Position numbers and translations under genes: made by a program
In this document: positions 1-7,879 of the stretch, piece by piece
How positions within the stretch are numbered: the stretch's first letter is position 1
How the letters are laid out: every line of letters starts with the position of its first letter
Source: Kofleriaceae bacterium
GTDB lineage: Bacteria > Myxococcota_A > Polyangia > Haliangiales > Haliangiaceae
NCBI GenBank assembly: GCA_018057825.1
Contig: JAGPCY010000010.1
Coordinates: 153,712 to 217,711, forward strand
Reading direction: 5' to 3'
DNA: 64,000 bases
The notes under the pieces: model-generated
Databases searched by the model: none
Told to the model about the DNA's origin: nothing
The model's input: the letters and a program-made list of their open reading frames with translations, nothing else

Positions 1-540
1 CAGCGCGGCGCCAGCGTCCGCGCCACCGGCCGCCGGGCCCGCCTTACCGACGGCGACGTCCTCCTCGTCGAGGGCATCCACGGCTTGAACCCGCGCCTCG
101 CCGAGCTCGTCCCCACCGGCGCCGCCTTCGCCATCTTCGTCTGTCCCCTCGCCCAGCTCCCCTTCGATCGGCTATCGCGCGTCCACACCTCCGACGTCCG
201 GCTCCTGCGCCGCATCGTCCGCGATCGCCACGGCCGCGGCCACGACGCCGCGTCGAGCATCGCGCGCTGGGCCTCCGTGCGCGCCGGCGAGCGCCGCCAC
301 ATCTTCCCGTACCAGGACCGCGCCGACGCCGTCTTCGACACCTCGCTCATCTACGAGCTGTCCGTCCTCAAGGTCTACGCCCAGCGCTACCTCCTCGAGG
401 TGCCCTCCACCCACCCGAGCTACACCATGGCCTACCGCCTCCAGCAGCTCCTCGAGCGCTTCGTGCCGATCTATCCCGACCACGTCCCGCCCACCTCGAT
501 CCTCCGCGAGTTCATCGGCGCCAGCGGCTTTGAGTACTGA
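1..540 (+). CDS. Uridine-kinase-like nucleoside kinase, C-terminal part (5' truncated by window edge)
   Basis: The reading frame is open from base 1 and ends in TGA at 538-540, so about 179 C-terminal residues are visible. The visible part begins just before VLLVEGIHGLNP, the strand and turn typical of the P-loop uridine kinase/phosphoribulokinase fold. The tail shows RLLRRIVRDR, SVRAGERRHIFPYQ and VPPTSILREFIG, which match the long nucleoside kinases that usually carry an N-terminal TGS/ThrRS-like region. The P-loop and any N-terminal domain lie outside the window. The expected reaction is ATP-dependent phosphorylation of a nucleoside in the cytoplasm. The family call is firm from motifs; the true substrate is not shown by the sequence. 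Confidence 0.85.
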   Translation, partial: QRGASVRATGRRARLTDGDVLLVEGIHGLNPRLAELVPTGAAFAIFVCPLAQLPFDRLSRVHTSDVRLLRRIVRDRHGRGHDAASSIARWASVRAGERRHIFPYQDRADAVFDTSLIYELSVLKVYAQRYLLEVPSTHPSYTMAYRLQQLLERFVPIYPDHVPPTSILREFIGASGFEY

Positions 541-681
541 AGCGCCGGGGAGCGTGCGCGCCGGCGACCGATTCGAGGCCGACAACCACAGCGCCCCACC
601 ACCTTCGACCGCGCCACCACTCACGGACCTGCGGCGGTCTCCGAGACCGCCTGCTGCACCCGCGCGTCGGTTGGTCCCCGG

Positions 682-1064
682 ATGTGGCCCCTCCTCAACC
701 CGCAGTGGAAGGACCCCAAGAAGTGGTGGCGCGAGCTCGCCACCGCCGCCGGCAAGAAGGACTACGACTGGTCCGACCTCGTCGCCCGCTACTCCCCACC
801 CGCGTCGACGCCAAGTGCCGCCTCGCCCCCTCCCTCGCCGTCGCCCACCACTGCCTCTGGCGCTACCACCCTTCCCGCGCCTACGCCTGGGAACTCCGCC
901 TCCAGGACGAACTCCGCCCCGACTTCCTCCTGTCCGACCCCGACGCCGCCGCCCTCCGCGCCAAGGAAGACCTCCGCCGCTCCCGCAAGTCCAAGGACGC
1001 CCAGCCCGACCTCCCCCTCGACGACGAGGACGACGGGTCATCCGAGCGCGCCGATCTTGCGTAG
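682..1064 (+). pseudogene. Frameshifted remnant resembling the C-terminus of a BREX-type DNA methyltransferase (PglX-like)
   Basis: An ATG at 682 opens a frame reading MWPLLNPQWKDPKKWW and DYDWSDLVARYSP. A continuing sequence (TRVDAKCRLAPSLAVAHH, WRYHPSRAYAWELRLQDEL) is found in the next frame and ends with TAG at 1062-1064. Restoring one C in the CCCCACCC stretch near 793-800 joins the two into about 126 residues. From memory, the phrases RVDAKC, PSLAVAH, WRYHP and WELRLQDE occur near the C-terminus of PglX-type adenine methyltransferases of BREX systems; this was not checked by search. No methyltransferase core is present, so if the match holds this is only a 3' remnant. It could instead be a small gene carrying a sequencing error. 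Confidence 0.45.
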
Positions 1065-1088
1065 TCAATGCGCTTATCGCGAGGATCG

Positions 1089-2174
1089 TCACGACGGGAG
1101 TGCGTCGAGGATTGTCGCGAGGCAAGCGAAGGTGTCTCGGTCGTAGTCTGGAGGCCAGATCATGAGCTGCACATTCGGGCACGGCGAACGCCCCAGTTGT
1201 TTGGCCATCACAGCGAAGGAGTGAAGAACCATTGCCCCCAGGTGGCTTTGAGGGAGGCCGGCTCGACCTAGACCAGAGCCCCAGATCGGCAGCGATACAG
1301 GATCGGCGGGTCCGTAGTCGAATACTGCCCGCCAGAGCGCACACAGTGAAGTCCATAGCATCTCGGGAGTTGCGATCGTCACGGTATCATCTCGCATCGT
1401 GGCACCAACACCAAGAAACGCGCGACGCGCCGACTCTGCAGGGTGCCTGACGACGGCCACGGTGCCCACTCGATAGCGAGTGCTCTTCCCCGGCTTGTCA
1501 GAACCACCGTTTTCATCACCAACGATGCCGCGCACTCTAAGGCTTGCTGCAATCGCTTCATCCAGCAGCGCCCGATCACCCGCAAACCACTCCTTCGCGA
1601 GCAATGCTATCAGACTACTGGGCGAGATCGCCGTCAGCACGTCCGTGTCGAAGTAGTCGCTGCTCAAGATCGCGATATTCGTCGCCTGCCGGAACAGGTC
1701 CGCAGACACCAAAACGATTCTACACGAACCGATGGTCCGCGCATAGTGACGCCCAACCGAGGTAAGTCTCTCACGATGCCACTGCTCAATGAGCCTCGCG
1801 GTCGCGGCTGGATCGGTCGATATCCACGGCTCGAACTGGCGCGATGTGAGCCCGTAGAGAGAAGGGGCAGCCGCAGCGGCAGCTCGATCCTCTGCGAGCA
1901 CGAGAACTGGTGCACCACTATCCGCACGCACCAAGATGCGTGAAATCTCGTCGACGAAGTAGCTACCCAGATTGGACACGTCGACCGGCAGAAAGACCAC
2001 GAATGACTGCGCATGAGCAAGCGCCTCGACGATGTGATCCGTGAAACGATCATGCGCCGATCTGGCGTCGAAGTATGCCTCGACACCGAAGCGAATCAGA
2101 TGCGCATGAATTGACGCAATCGTAGGCCGGACGCGTCCGGGGAAGCACAGAAAAATGGCGGATGCGTTCTTCAT
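1089..2174 (-). CDS. TIR-macro domain fusion protein (Thoeris-related)
   Basis: The ATG at 2174 gives a 361-aa protein. Residues 4-100 form a TIR domain beginning ASAIFLCFPG, with the likely catalytic Glu76 in YFVDEISRI. From about residue 150 the protein resembles the macro domain found in Thoeris ThsA-type proteins: RIVLVSADLF, SSDYFDTD and PIWGSGLGR (296-304). In known systems TIR domains cleave NAD+ or make signal molecules, and such macro domains bind ADP-ribose-like signals. Signal binding in cis controlling the TIR NADase is inferred. It is the last gene of a six-gene minus-strand run, 64 bp after the NB-ARC gene. No membrane segment is visible. Confidence 0.75.
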   Translation of the reverse strand: MKNASAIFLCFPGRVRPTIASIHAHLIRFGVEAYFDARSAHDRFTDHIVEALAHAQSFVVFLPVDVSNLGSYFVDEISRILVRADSGAPVLVLAEDRAAAAAAPSLYGLTSRQFEPWISTDPAATARLIEQWHRERLTSVGRHYARTIGSCRIVLVSADLFRQATNIAILSSDYFDTDVLTAISPSSLIALLAKEWFAGDRALLDEAIAASLRVRGIVGDENGGSDKPGKSTRYRVGTVAVVRHPAESARRAFLGVGATMRDDTVTIATPEMLWTSLCALWRAVFDYGPADPVSLPIWGSGLGRAGLPQSHLGAMVLHSFAVMAKQLGRSPCPNVQLMIWPPDYDRDTFACLATILDALPS

Positions 2175-2238
2175 TGGAGATCCGTGGCTGAGGACTTCGT
2201 TCGGTGCTGATGCACGCGACGTCACCACCTGTGGCGGG

Positions 2239-4956
2239 CTAGCGCGACCGGACCACCATCGCCTGCTCGATACGCTGGCGCAGGTAGTGTTTGTCCGGCA
2301 GTGCGCGGGCGGCCGCAAGTGCGGCCGCCCGCTCGGTCCGAGCAAGGTCGTGGTGCCCTTGCATCCAGAGCACGTGTGCCAGAGTCCAGCGCCGATGCGC
2401 CACGAGGTCATGTCGCTGGATTCCTGTTGGGCTAGTATCGCCGGGTTCGGCGGCCTCGAGCGCCGTCCTCGCGCGCGCCAAGTCCCCGAGGTCGACGAGG
2501 ACGAGCGCGTGATTCACGAGGGTTCTCGTCAACTCCGGGTGGCGGCTGTTTTCAAGTAGTCTCCAGCCGGCGAGCGCTTTCTCGAACTCTTCATTCGCCT
2601 CATGGCAGTGCTTGTTACCATGGAGTGCTCGAGCGAGATTCTCATGAGCCTGAGCAGTCATCATGGAAGACTCCCCGAACACGTTCAAATGAGTCTCAAG
2701 AACTCTGCGAAACAGTGGCTCCGCGTCTTGCGGCCTATCGCTATCCATCAAGACGAGTCCTTGCAGCGCACATGCCTTGGCGTAGTCAAGGTGATGAACG
2801 CCAAGCGACTCCGCGAGGAGCGCCATCGCATCGTCACAGACCTCCCTTGCTGCGTCGAGTCTTCCGAGCGCACGTAGCGCAGCGCTCAGGTTGATCTTGG
2901 CGACGCCTATCGCGCGGCCGCCAGTGCGGAGCGACACATGCGCATCATGCGCAGCCTGCAGCGCATCCCGGGCAGCATCAAAGTCGACCACGTCGAGCAA
3001 CACTAGCCCGAGGTTCCCACGGCAGACGGCCGCGCCCAATGGGCGAGCCGCCATGGCACATGCCTGCTCGAGTGATGCTCGGGCCGACGAAAGGTCGCCC
3101 AGTGCGTGCTCCACCATGCCGAGGTTGTTGAGACGGGTGAACATGGCGTCACCATCGTATACTGCGGCTGCGAGTCCCGCCTTGATGGAACTTACCAGCA
3201 GCGCGCGCGCCTCGCGCAGTTCTCCGAGTTCTTTCAGGCACAAGCCCAGGTTTGACTCTCTGGCGGCAATGCCAGGGTGCCCTGCCGGCAGAACATCGCG
3301 CGTGACGGCGAGCGCTTCAACATGCAGGCTCTTCGCGAGGTTAAAGGCACCCGCCGACTGAGCCACCACGCCGACTCCTGCAAGCAAGGCGGCCAATCTG
3401 CAGTCTACATTGACTCGCTGCAACGCGACAGCGGCGAGCATGTGCTCGCGATCGCGGAACGCCAGAGGTGCACTCAAGAGATCGGCAGCGCTAACAAGCT
3501 CGACGCAGCCGGCGATGAACGCCTCGCGCGCCGCTGCCTGCGCCTCCTCGCTCCCCGCCCTTCGTCCATACGCCCGCACCAGCCGGTGCATCGACCATCG
3601 GTCACCCGTACCCGCGATGAGGTGAAACCGTCGCAGTCTCGCGCGAGCGCGCTCGCCCACGCCACACGCGTCCAGTAGCGCCAAACTCGCCTCCGAGTCG
3701 GCGAAGCACGCGGCCACCCGCAGCCCATGCCTCGCCTCGTCGTCCAGCCGTTCGCAGGTCGCATCAAACGCCTGCGCCACTGTGCGCTCGTACGGCACGA
3801 AGTCGGTCGCCGCCTCTTCCACCGCGTCGCCCGCCCGCAGCCGCTCCAGATGCGCCGCCGCGCTCACCTCCGGCACTTCCCGCAGGAACGCGCCCGCCAA
3901 CTCGATCGCCAGCGTGTGCCCGCCCAGATACCCCAGCAGCTCCTCGGCCCCAGCCTCGTCCTCAAGGCTCCGCCCCGACGTCACCGCCAGCAGCTCGCTT
4001 GCCGCCTTCGGCGCCAAGCACTCGATGGGCACATGCTGGAACGACGCGCCGCCCAGGTTCCGATGCCGCGTCGTCACCAGCAGCGCCACCTGCGGCGACT
4101 CTGGCAGCGGGTGCGGCATCGTCGCGCCGGTCCAGGCGCTCACGTTGTCGAGCACCACCAGCGCCGGGCCCTCGCTGATCACGCGTCGCAGCACCGCGCG
4201 CGCGCGCTCATCGATCGGCCCGGCCGCGACCTCGAGCTGGTCGGCGATGTTACCGCCCCACAGAGGCGTCAGCTCCGGCTGCTCGGCCTCGAGCCAGTAG
4301 ATGCCGCCCGGGAACCGCGACGTCTGCGACAGCCGGTCTGCCACCTGCAGCGCCAGCTCGGTCTTGCCGACGCCGGCCAGGCCCTCGATCGCCGCCGCCA
4401 CGCTGACCCGCCCTCCCGGCGCCAGCGCCGCCTCAAGCGTCGCGACATCCAGTTCGCGGCCCACGAACGCTTGCGCGCGGCGCTTCGGCACGCCGTAGCT
4501 CGGTGACCGCCCGAGCGGCCGCGGCGCCACCGCCCGCGCGTGGTCCGCGATCTGCCTCGCCACGTTGTCGATGCCCGCCTCTGCCTTGATCGCCCGCCGC
4601 GCCGCCAGCCGCGGCGACTTCGTCTCCACGTCGACCTCGTTCACGCCGGCCCACACCGGGATCAGCCGCGAACGCCCCGCGGCGTCGCGCGCCTCCAGCG
4701 CGTACAGCCCACCTAGCTCCTGTGCCGTCCAATCGGTCCAGAATTGTGGGCTGACCACCACCACCGCGAACCGCGCGCCCACCAGGCCGCGATCGATCGC
4801 CGCGCCGATCGCATCGCCCGGCGCGATCTCGAACCGATCGAGCCACACCGACAAGCGACAGCGCTCGACCAGCGCCGCAACCAGCGGTTCCACCAGCCGC
4901 GCCTTGTCGACGCTGGCGTGGCACACGAAGACATCGTGCGTCGCGTCCCCGCTCAT
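2239..4956 (-). CDS. TIR-NB-ARC-TPR STAND ATPase
   Basis: The ATG at 4956 gives 905 aa; upstream codons are Arg-rich, non-homologous sequence. Residues 7-130 are a TIR domain (HDVFVCHASVDKARL) with the likely catalytic Glu80 in DWTAQELGGLYA. Residues 160-480 are an NB-ARC NTPase with Walker A GLAGVGKTE (192-200), Walker B ALVVLDNV (265-272) and the sensor-like strand LLVTTRHR (292-299). The C-terminal 300 or so residues are TPR-like repeats such as NNLGMVEHALGDLSSARASL. This is the domain plan of STAND immune receptors: TPRs sense, NB-ARC oligomerises, TIR depletes or converts NAD+. It sits 40 bp downstream of the ThsB-like gene. The ligand is unknown. Confidence 0.88.
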   Translation of the reverse strand: MSGDATHDVFVCHASVDKARLVEPLVAALVERCRLSVWLDRFEIAPGDAIGAAIDRGLVGARFAVVVVSPQFWTDWTAQELGGLYALEARDAAGRSRLIPVWAGVNEVDVETKSPRLAARRAIKAEAGIDNVARQIADHARAVAPRPLGRSPSYGVPKRRAQAFVGRELDVATLEAALAPGGRVSVAAAIEGLAGVGKTELALQVADRLSQTSRFPGGIYWLEAEQPELTPLWGGNIADQLEVAAGPIDERARAVLRRVISEGPALVVLDNVSAWTGATMPHPLPESPQVALLVTTRHRNLGGASFQHVPIECLAPKAASELLAVTSGRSLEDEAGAEELLGYLGGHTLAIELAGAFLREVPEVSAAAHLERLRAGDAVEEAATDFVPYERTVAQAFDATCERLDDEARHGLRVAACFADSEASLALLDACGVGERARARLRRFHLIAGTGDRWSMHRLVRAYGRRAGSEEAQAAAREAFIAGCVELVSAADLLSAPLAFRDREHMLAAVALQRVNVDCRLAALLAGVGVVAQSAGAFNLAKSLHVEALAVTRDVLPAGHPGIAARESNLGLCLKELGELREARALLVSSIKAGLAAAVYDGDAMFTRLNNLGMVEHALGDLSSARASLEQACAMAARPLGAAVCRGNLGLVLLDVVDFDAARDALQAAHDAHVSLRTGGRAIGVAKINLSAALRALGRLDAAREVCDDAMALLAESLGVHHLDYAKACALQGLVLMDSDRPQDAEPLFRRVLETHLNVFGESSMMTAQAHENLARALHGNKHCHEANEEFEKALAGWRLLENSRHPELTRTLVNHALVLVDLGDLARARTALEAAEPGDTSPTGIQRHDLVAHRRWTLAHVLWMQGHHDLARTERAAALAAARALPDKHYLRQRIEQAMVVRSR

Positions 4957-4996
4957 CTCGTCGAACTCAACGCTAGCACATCGCCTTCCACGGTGG

Positions 4997-5572
4997 TCAA
5001 TACCAGCGCGTCCCACTCCGGTTGTTCGCGAACGACTCGCGGGAGTTGTCGGGATCGATCCTCGACTTGCGATTGTACGCATCGTGGATCCAGCCCTGCA
5101 CTTCCTCCGGATCGTTCGACCAGAGGTGCAGCGACGCGAACTCGCGCCCCACATTGTCATGCAGGCGCGGCGGGATCGTGTACTGGTCGTACGAAGCCAC
5201 CGCCCCATCCTTCCGCGCCCTCAGCGTGTCGCGGTGGGCCTGCTGGTACGACGGCAAGAAGATGCCAACCAGCCCGCCACGTGGATTCTTCACGGTGTGA
5301 CGCAGCGTGGCGCCGATCTCCCAGTCGACGTACTTGCGGCGCCAGGTGTCGACGCCGACCAGCACCACGGTGACGCTGCAGTCGTGCAGGTACTCGTCGC
5401 GGATCTTCTGGCGGATCGCCTCGGTGTTGAGGCCCGCATCGATGTCCCCCATGTTGACGGCACCACGCTGCAGGATGCCGAACTTGTTGCCGAAGCGATG
5501 GTCGAAGATCTCCTTGTAGTTCTGGTCGTTGGCGTGGTGGTAGCTGACGAAGACCTTGTGCCGCGCGGACAT
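4997..5572 (-). CDS. ThsB-like TIR domain protein (DUF1863/MTH538 family)
   Basis: The protein is 191 aa from the ATG at 5572; a TTG at 5623 would overlap the upstream stop but adds a poor N-terminus. It starts KVFVSYHHANDQNY and has the family blocks DIDAGLNTEAIRQKIRDEYL and VTVVLVGVDTWRRKYVDWEIG, with a candidate catalytic Glu86. This matches the TIR-like family that includes Thoeris ThsB, which on phage sensing makes an NAD-derived second messenger. There is no separate ThsA (SIR2-SLOG or macro-membrane) gene here; the sensor-type domains are fused to other TIR proteins of the same run. Signal production by this protein is inferred from the family. Confidence 0.8.
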   Translation of the reverse strand: MSARHKVFVSYHHANDQNYKEIFDHRFGNKFGILQRGAVNMGDIDAGLNTEAIRQKIRDEYLHDCSVTVVLVGVDTWRRKYVDWEIGATLRHTVKNPRGGLVGIFLPSYQQAHRDTLRARKDGAVASYDQYTIPPRLHDNVGREFASLHLWSNDPEEVQGWIHDAYNRKSRIDPDNSRESFANNRSGTRWY

Positions 5573-5619
5573 CACCAGGTTGACGGCGCGACGTGCCCCA
5601 ACCGAACGCAGCTCCACCC

Positions 5620-7323
5620 TCAACTACCGAAGACACCACTCAGCACCCCCGCCCTACGCGCCCATGCCTCGCGATGCCTCCCCTGCTCCCGCCATCGCGC
5701 CAGCAGCGCGAGCTGCGCCAGCGCGCGACCATAGACGTCGGGAATCGCAGCCGCGATCGCGTACGCCTCGCGCCAGCGACCGGCCGCCGTGTAGGTGATG
5801 ACGACCGGCCCCGCCTCGAACCACGACCGCGACGCCTCGACCGGCGCGAACAGCACCGCTCGCGCCCGCCGATAGCGATCCCCGGCCGCGCCATCGCCGA
5901 GCCGCTCGAGCGCGATCCCCTGCCAGACCAGGCCCTCGGCCGCCACCACGCCAGGCCGGGTCCGGGCGGTCTCGTCCAGGTGCGCCAGGTACTGACGGGC
6001 CGCCCCCGCTTGGCCGATCGCGGCCAGGGCCGCCGCGACCTGCGAGCCGCGGATCCAGACCAGCTCGGTGGTCGTGTCGACCGTGGCCAGACACTGGGCG
6101 ACCGCCACCACCATCGCCTGGACTGCCGGCGCGCCGAGGTGCCCATCGAGGTCGGCGCGGGCGACGAGGCCGCCCATGTCGAGCACCTCGTCCGCGTCGC
6201 ACGGCGGCGCCACCACGGCGTCGTCCAGGTCGGCCAGCGCGGACGCGCCGCTGGTCAGCGCGACCGCGACCGTGGCGCGCCGACGAGCGCCACCCTCGTC
6301 CATGCCGGCGACAACCTGGCGCGCCTCGGCGACGTAGCCGACGCTCGCCAGCAACGCAGCCCAGTCGGCGACACCGTCAGCATCGAGCTCGCCGGCCGCG
6401 CGCCGCAGCTCGTCCGGTGAGCCGGCCGCCGCGCAGCGCGCGATGATCGCGAGGACGGACCGACGCCAGATCCACCGAGACGACGGGTCGATCTCGCGCA
6501 GCGTCGCCCCCGCTCGATCGCAGCGCCCTCGGTACGCGGCCTTGGTGGCGTCGAACAGGCGGCGCGTTGTGTCGGCGCCGGCGCTGCGCGCGGCTTGCTC
6601 GAATAGCGCGTCGCGGCCCTCGTCGAGCAACACCGCGACCTGCGCCTGCACGCGGGGATCATCGAGCTGCTGGCGCGCCAGCGTCGCCGCCACCCCGGCC
6701 ATCGCGCGCTCGTGGGCCTGGTAGACCGAGCCTTGCCACGCGACGCGGCCCGCGGTCCACAGGACGGCCAGCATCACCACGACATCGAACATCGCGAGCA
6801 TGCGTCGGAGCCAGCGCGCGCGTCGGTCCAGCAGCGCGGTCGCCGACACCATGCCCACAACCGCCGCGGCGACCCGCCGGGCCTCGTCCGCCCGCGCCGC
6901 GCGCCCCAGCCCTCGCAGATCGATCCGCAGCGGCTGGTGCTCGCCAGCGAGGTGCGCTCGCAGCGATGGCGGCACCACCGGCTCGCCGGGCGCATCCACG
7001 TGGACGATGATCACGTCGTCGATCGTCCGGACGGACAGGAACAGGGCGACCTCGCGCTCGACCCAGGTCGACGCCGCCGCGTGGGACGAGCACACCACGA
7101 TCAGCGTGTCGCTGTTACGGACCGCGGCCTCGACCCGTGCGGGCAGCGGGCCGCGCGGCACGATGTCCTCGCGGTCGAGAAACACCCGGCGGCGACCGCG
7201 CCCGGGCAGCCAGGTGCTCACGGCCACCCGGCGCAGCCACCGCGCCGTGGCGATGTCCTCGTGGGCGTAGCTGACGAACGCGTGGAACCGCTCGGCCGGC
7301 GCCGCGCCCTCCGTCACGCTCAC
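5620..7323 (-). CDS. TIR domain protein with one membrane segment and helical C-terminal region
   Basis: The start is GTG at 7323 (567 aa), 25 bp after the preceding gene. Residues 12-115 are a TIR domain (RFHAFVSYAHEDIATARWL, VFLDREDI) with the catalytic-position Glu91 in WVEREVALFL. A single hydrophobic segment at about 176-196 (MFDVVVMLAVLWTAG) follows. The rest, from about 200, is Ala-rich and helical and looks like weak TPR-type repeats. Similar TIR-TM-repeat proteins are common in Myxococcota and Actinobacteria. The membrane anchor would place the TIR at the inner membrane. Its partner and trigger are unknown. Confidence 0.75.
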   Translation of the reverse strand: MSVTEGAAPAERFHAFVSYAHEDIATARWLRRVAVSTWLPGRGRRRVFLDREDIVPRGPLPARVEAAVRNSDTLIVVCSSHAAASTWVEREVALFLSVRTIDDVIIVHVDAPGEPVVPPSLRAHLAGEHQPLRIDLRGLGRAARADEARRVAAAVVGMVSATALLDRRARWLRRMLAMFDVVVMLAVLWTAGRVAWQGSVYQAHERAMAGVAATLARQQLDDPRVQAQVAVLLDEGRDALFEQAARSAGADTTRRLFDATKAAYRGRCDRAGATLREIDPSSRWIWRRSVLAIIARCAAAGSPDELRRAAGELDADGVADWAALLASVGYVAEARQVVAGMDEGGARRRATVAVALTSGASALADLDDAVVAPPCDADEVLDMGGLVARADLDGHLGAPAVQAMVVAVAQCLATVDTTTELVWIRGSQVAAALAAIGQAGAARQYLAHLDETARTRPGVVAAEGLVWQGIALERLGDGAAGDRYRRARAVLFAPVEASRSWFEAGPVVITYTAAGRWREAYAIAAAIPDVYGRALAQLALLARWREQGRHREAWARRAGVLSGVFGS

Positions 7324-7348
7324 GGTCCGCGTCCCCCGCCCCGCGACC

Positions 7349-7879
7349 TCATTGCACGTGGGTCTCGTGCAACCGCGCCACGTCGCACGCGTCGGCCAGC
7401 AGGTCAGCGTACTCCGAGACCTGCTTGCGCAGCCCCGCCAGCACCTCGCGCAGCGCGTTGGCCTTGTCCCAGGCCCGCTCGTGCTCGGTCGCCGACTTCG
7501 CGCCGCGGCTGGCCTCGTGCTCCAGCAGCAGCGGGTGCCATTTCGCGATCACCGGCCGCACCAGTACGTTGAGCACGTCCACCGCGATCTGACCAAAGGT
7601 CAGGAGCTCCCCCCTGCGCGGTCGCGCGACCCCCGGCCCCGCTGCCCGCATGATCCGCCGCGTCTCGCCGAACAACGAGTGGAGCGACGACAGGGCCTCG
7701 CGCAGCAGGCCCTCGTCAGGCTCGAGCGGCTGCACCGAGATCCGCGTCACCAGCTCGACGTACATCTCCCACGCCGCCTGGCGCTGCGCGTCGTCGACCT
7801 CCCAGGTACCGGACACGAACGGGAGGTTCACCGTGATGCTCTTGAGGGACATGGGCGGATCGTGCCACGTCTCCTTCAC
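7349..7879 (-). CDS. Small all-helical conserved protein of the TIR gene run, function unknown
   Basis: GTG at 7879 overlaps the TGA of the upstream TIR-SLOG gene by four bases (GTGA), giving 176 aa and likely translational coupling. An ATG at 7852 (MSLKSITVNLPF, 167 aa) is an alternative start. The protein has no TIR, ATPase or membrane features. It shows a short N-terminal strand (ITVNLPFVSGTWEVDD) followed by helices, with the striking phrases LFGETRRIMRAAGP, LNVLVRPVIAKWHPLL and NALREVLAGLRKQV. The pattern GETR, LRP, KWHP looks like a conserved family, but I cannot name it. Its position between two TIR genes suggests an adaptor or regulator of them; that is inference. Confidence 0.7.
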   Translation of the reverse strand: MKETWHDPPMSLKSITVNLPFVSGTWEVDDAQRQAAWEMYVELVTRISVQPLEPDEGLLREALSSLHSLFGETRRIMRAAGPGVARPRRGELLTFGQIAVDVLNVLVRPVIAKWHPLLLEHEASRGAKSATEHERAWDKANALREVLAGLRKQVSEYADLLADACDVARLHETHVQ

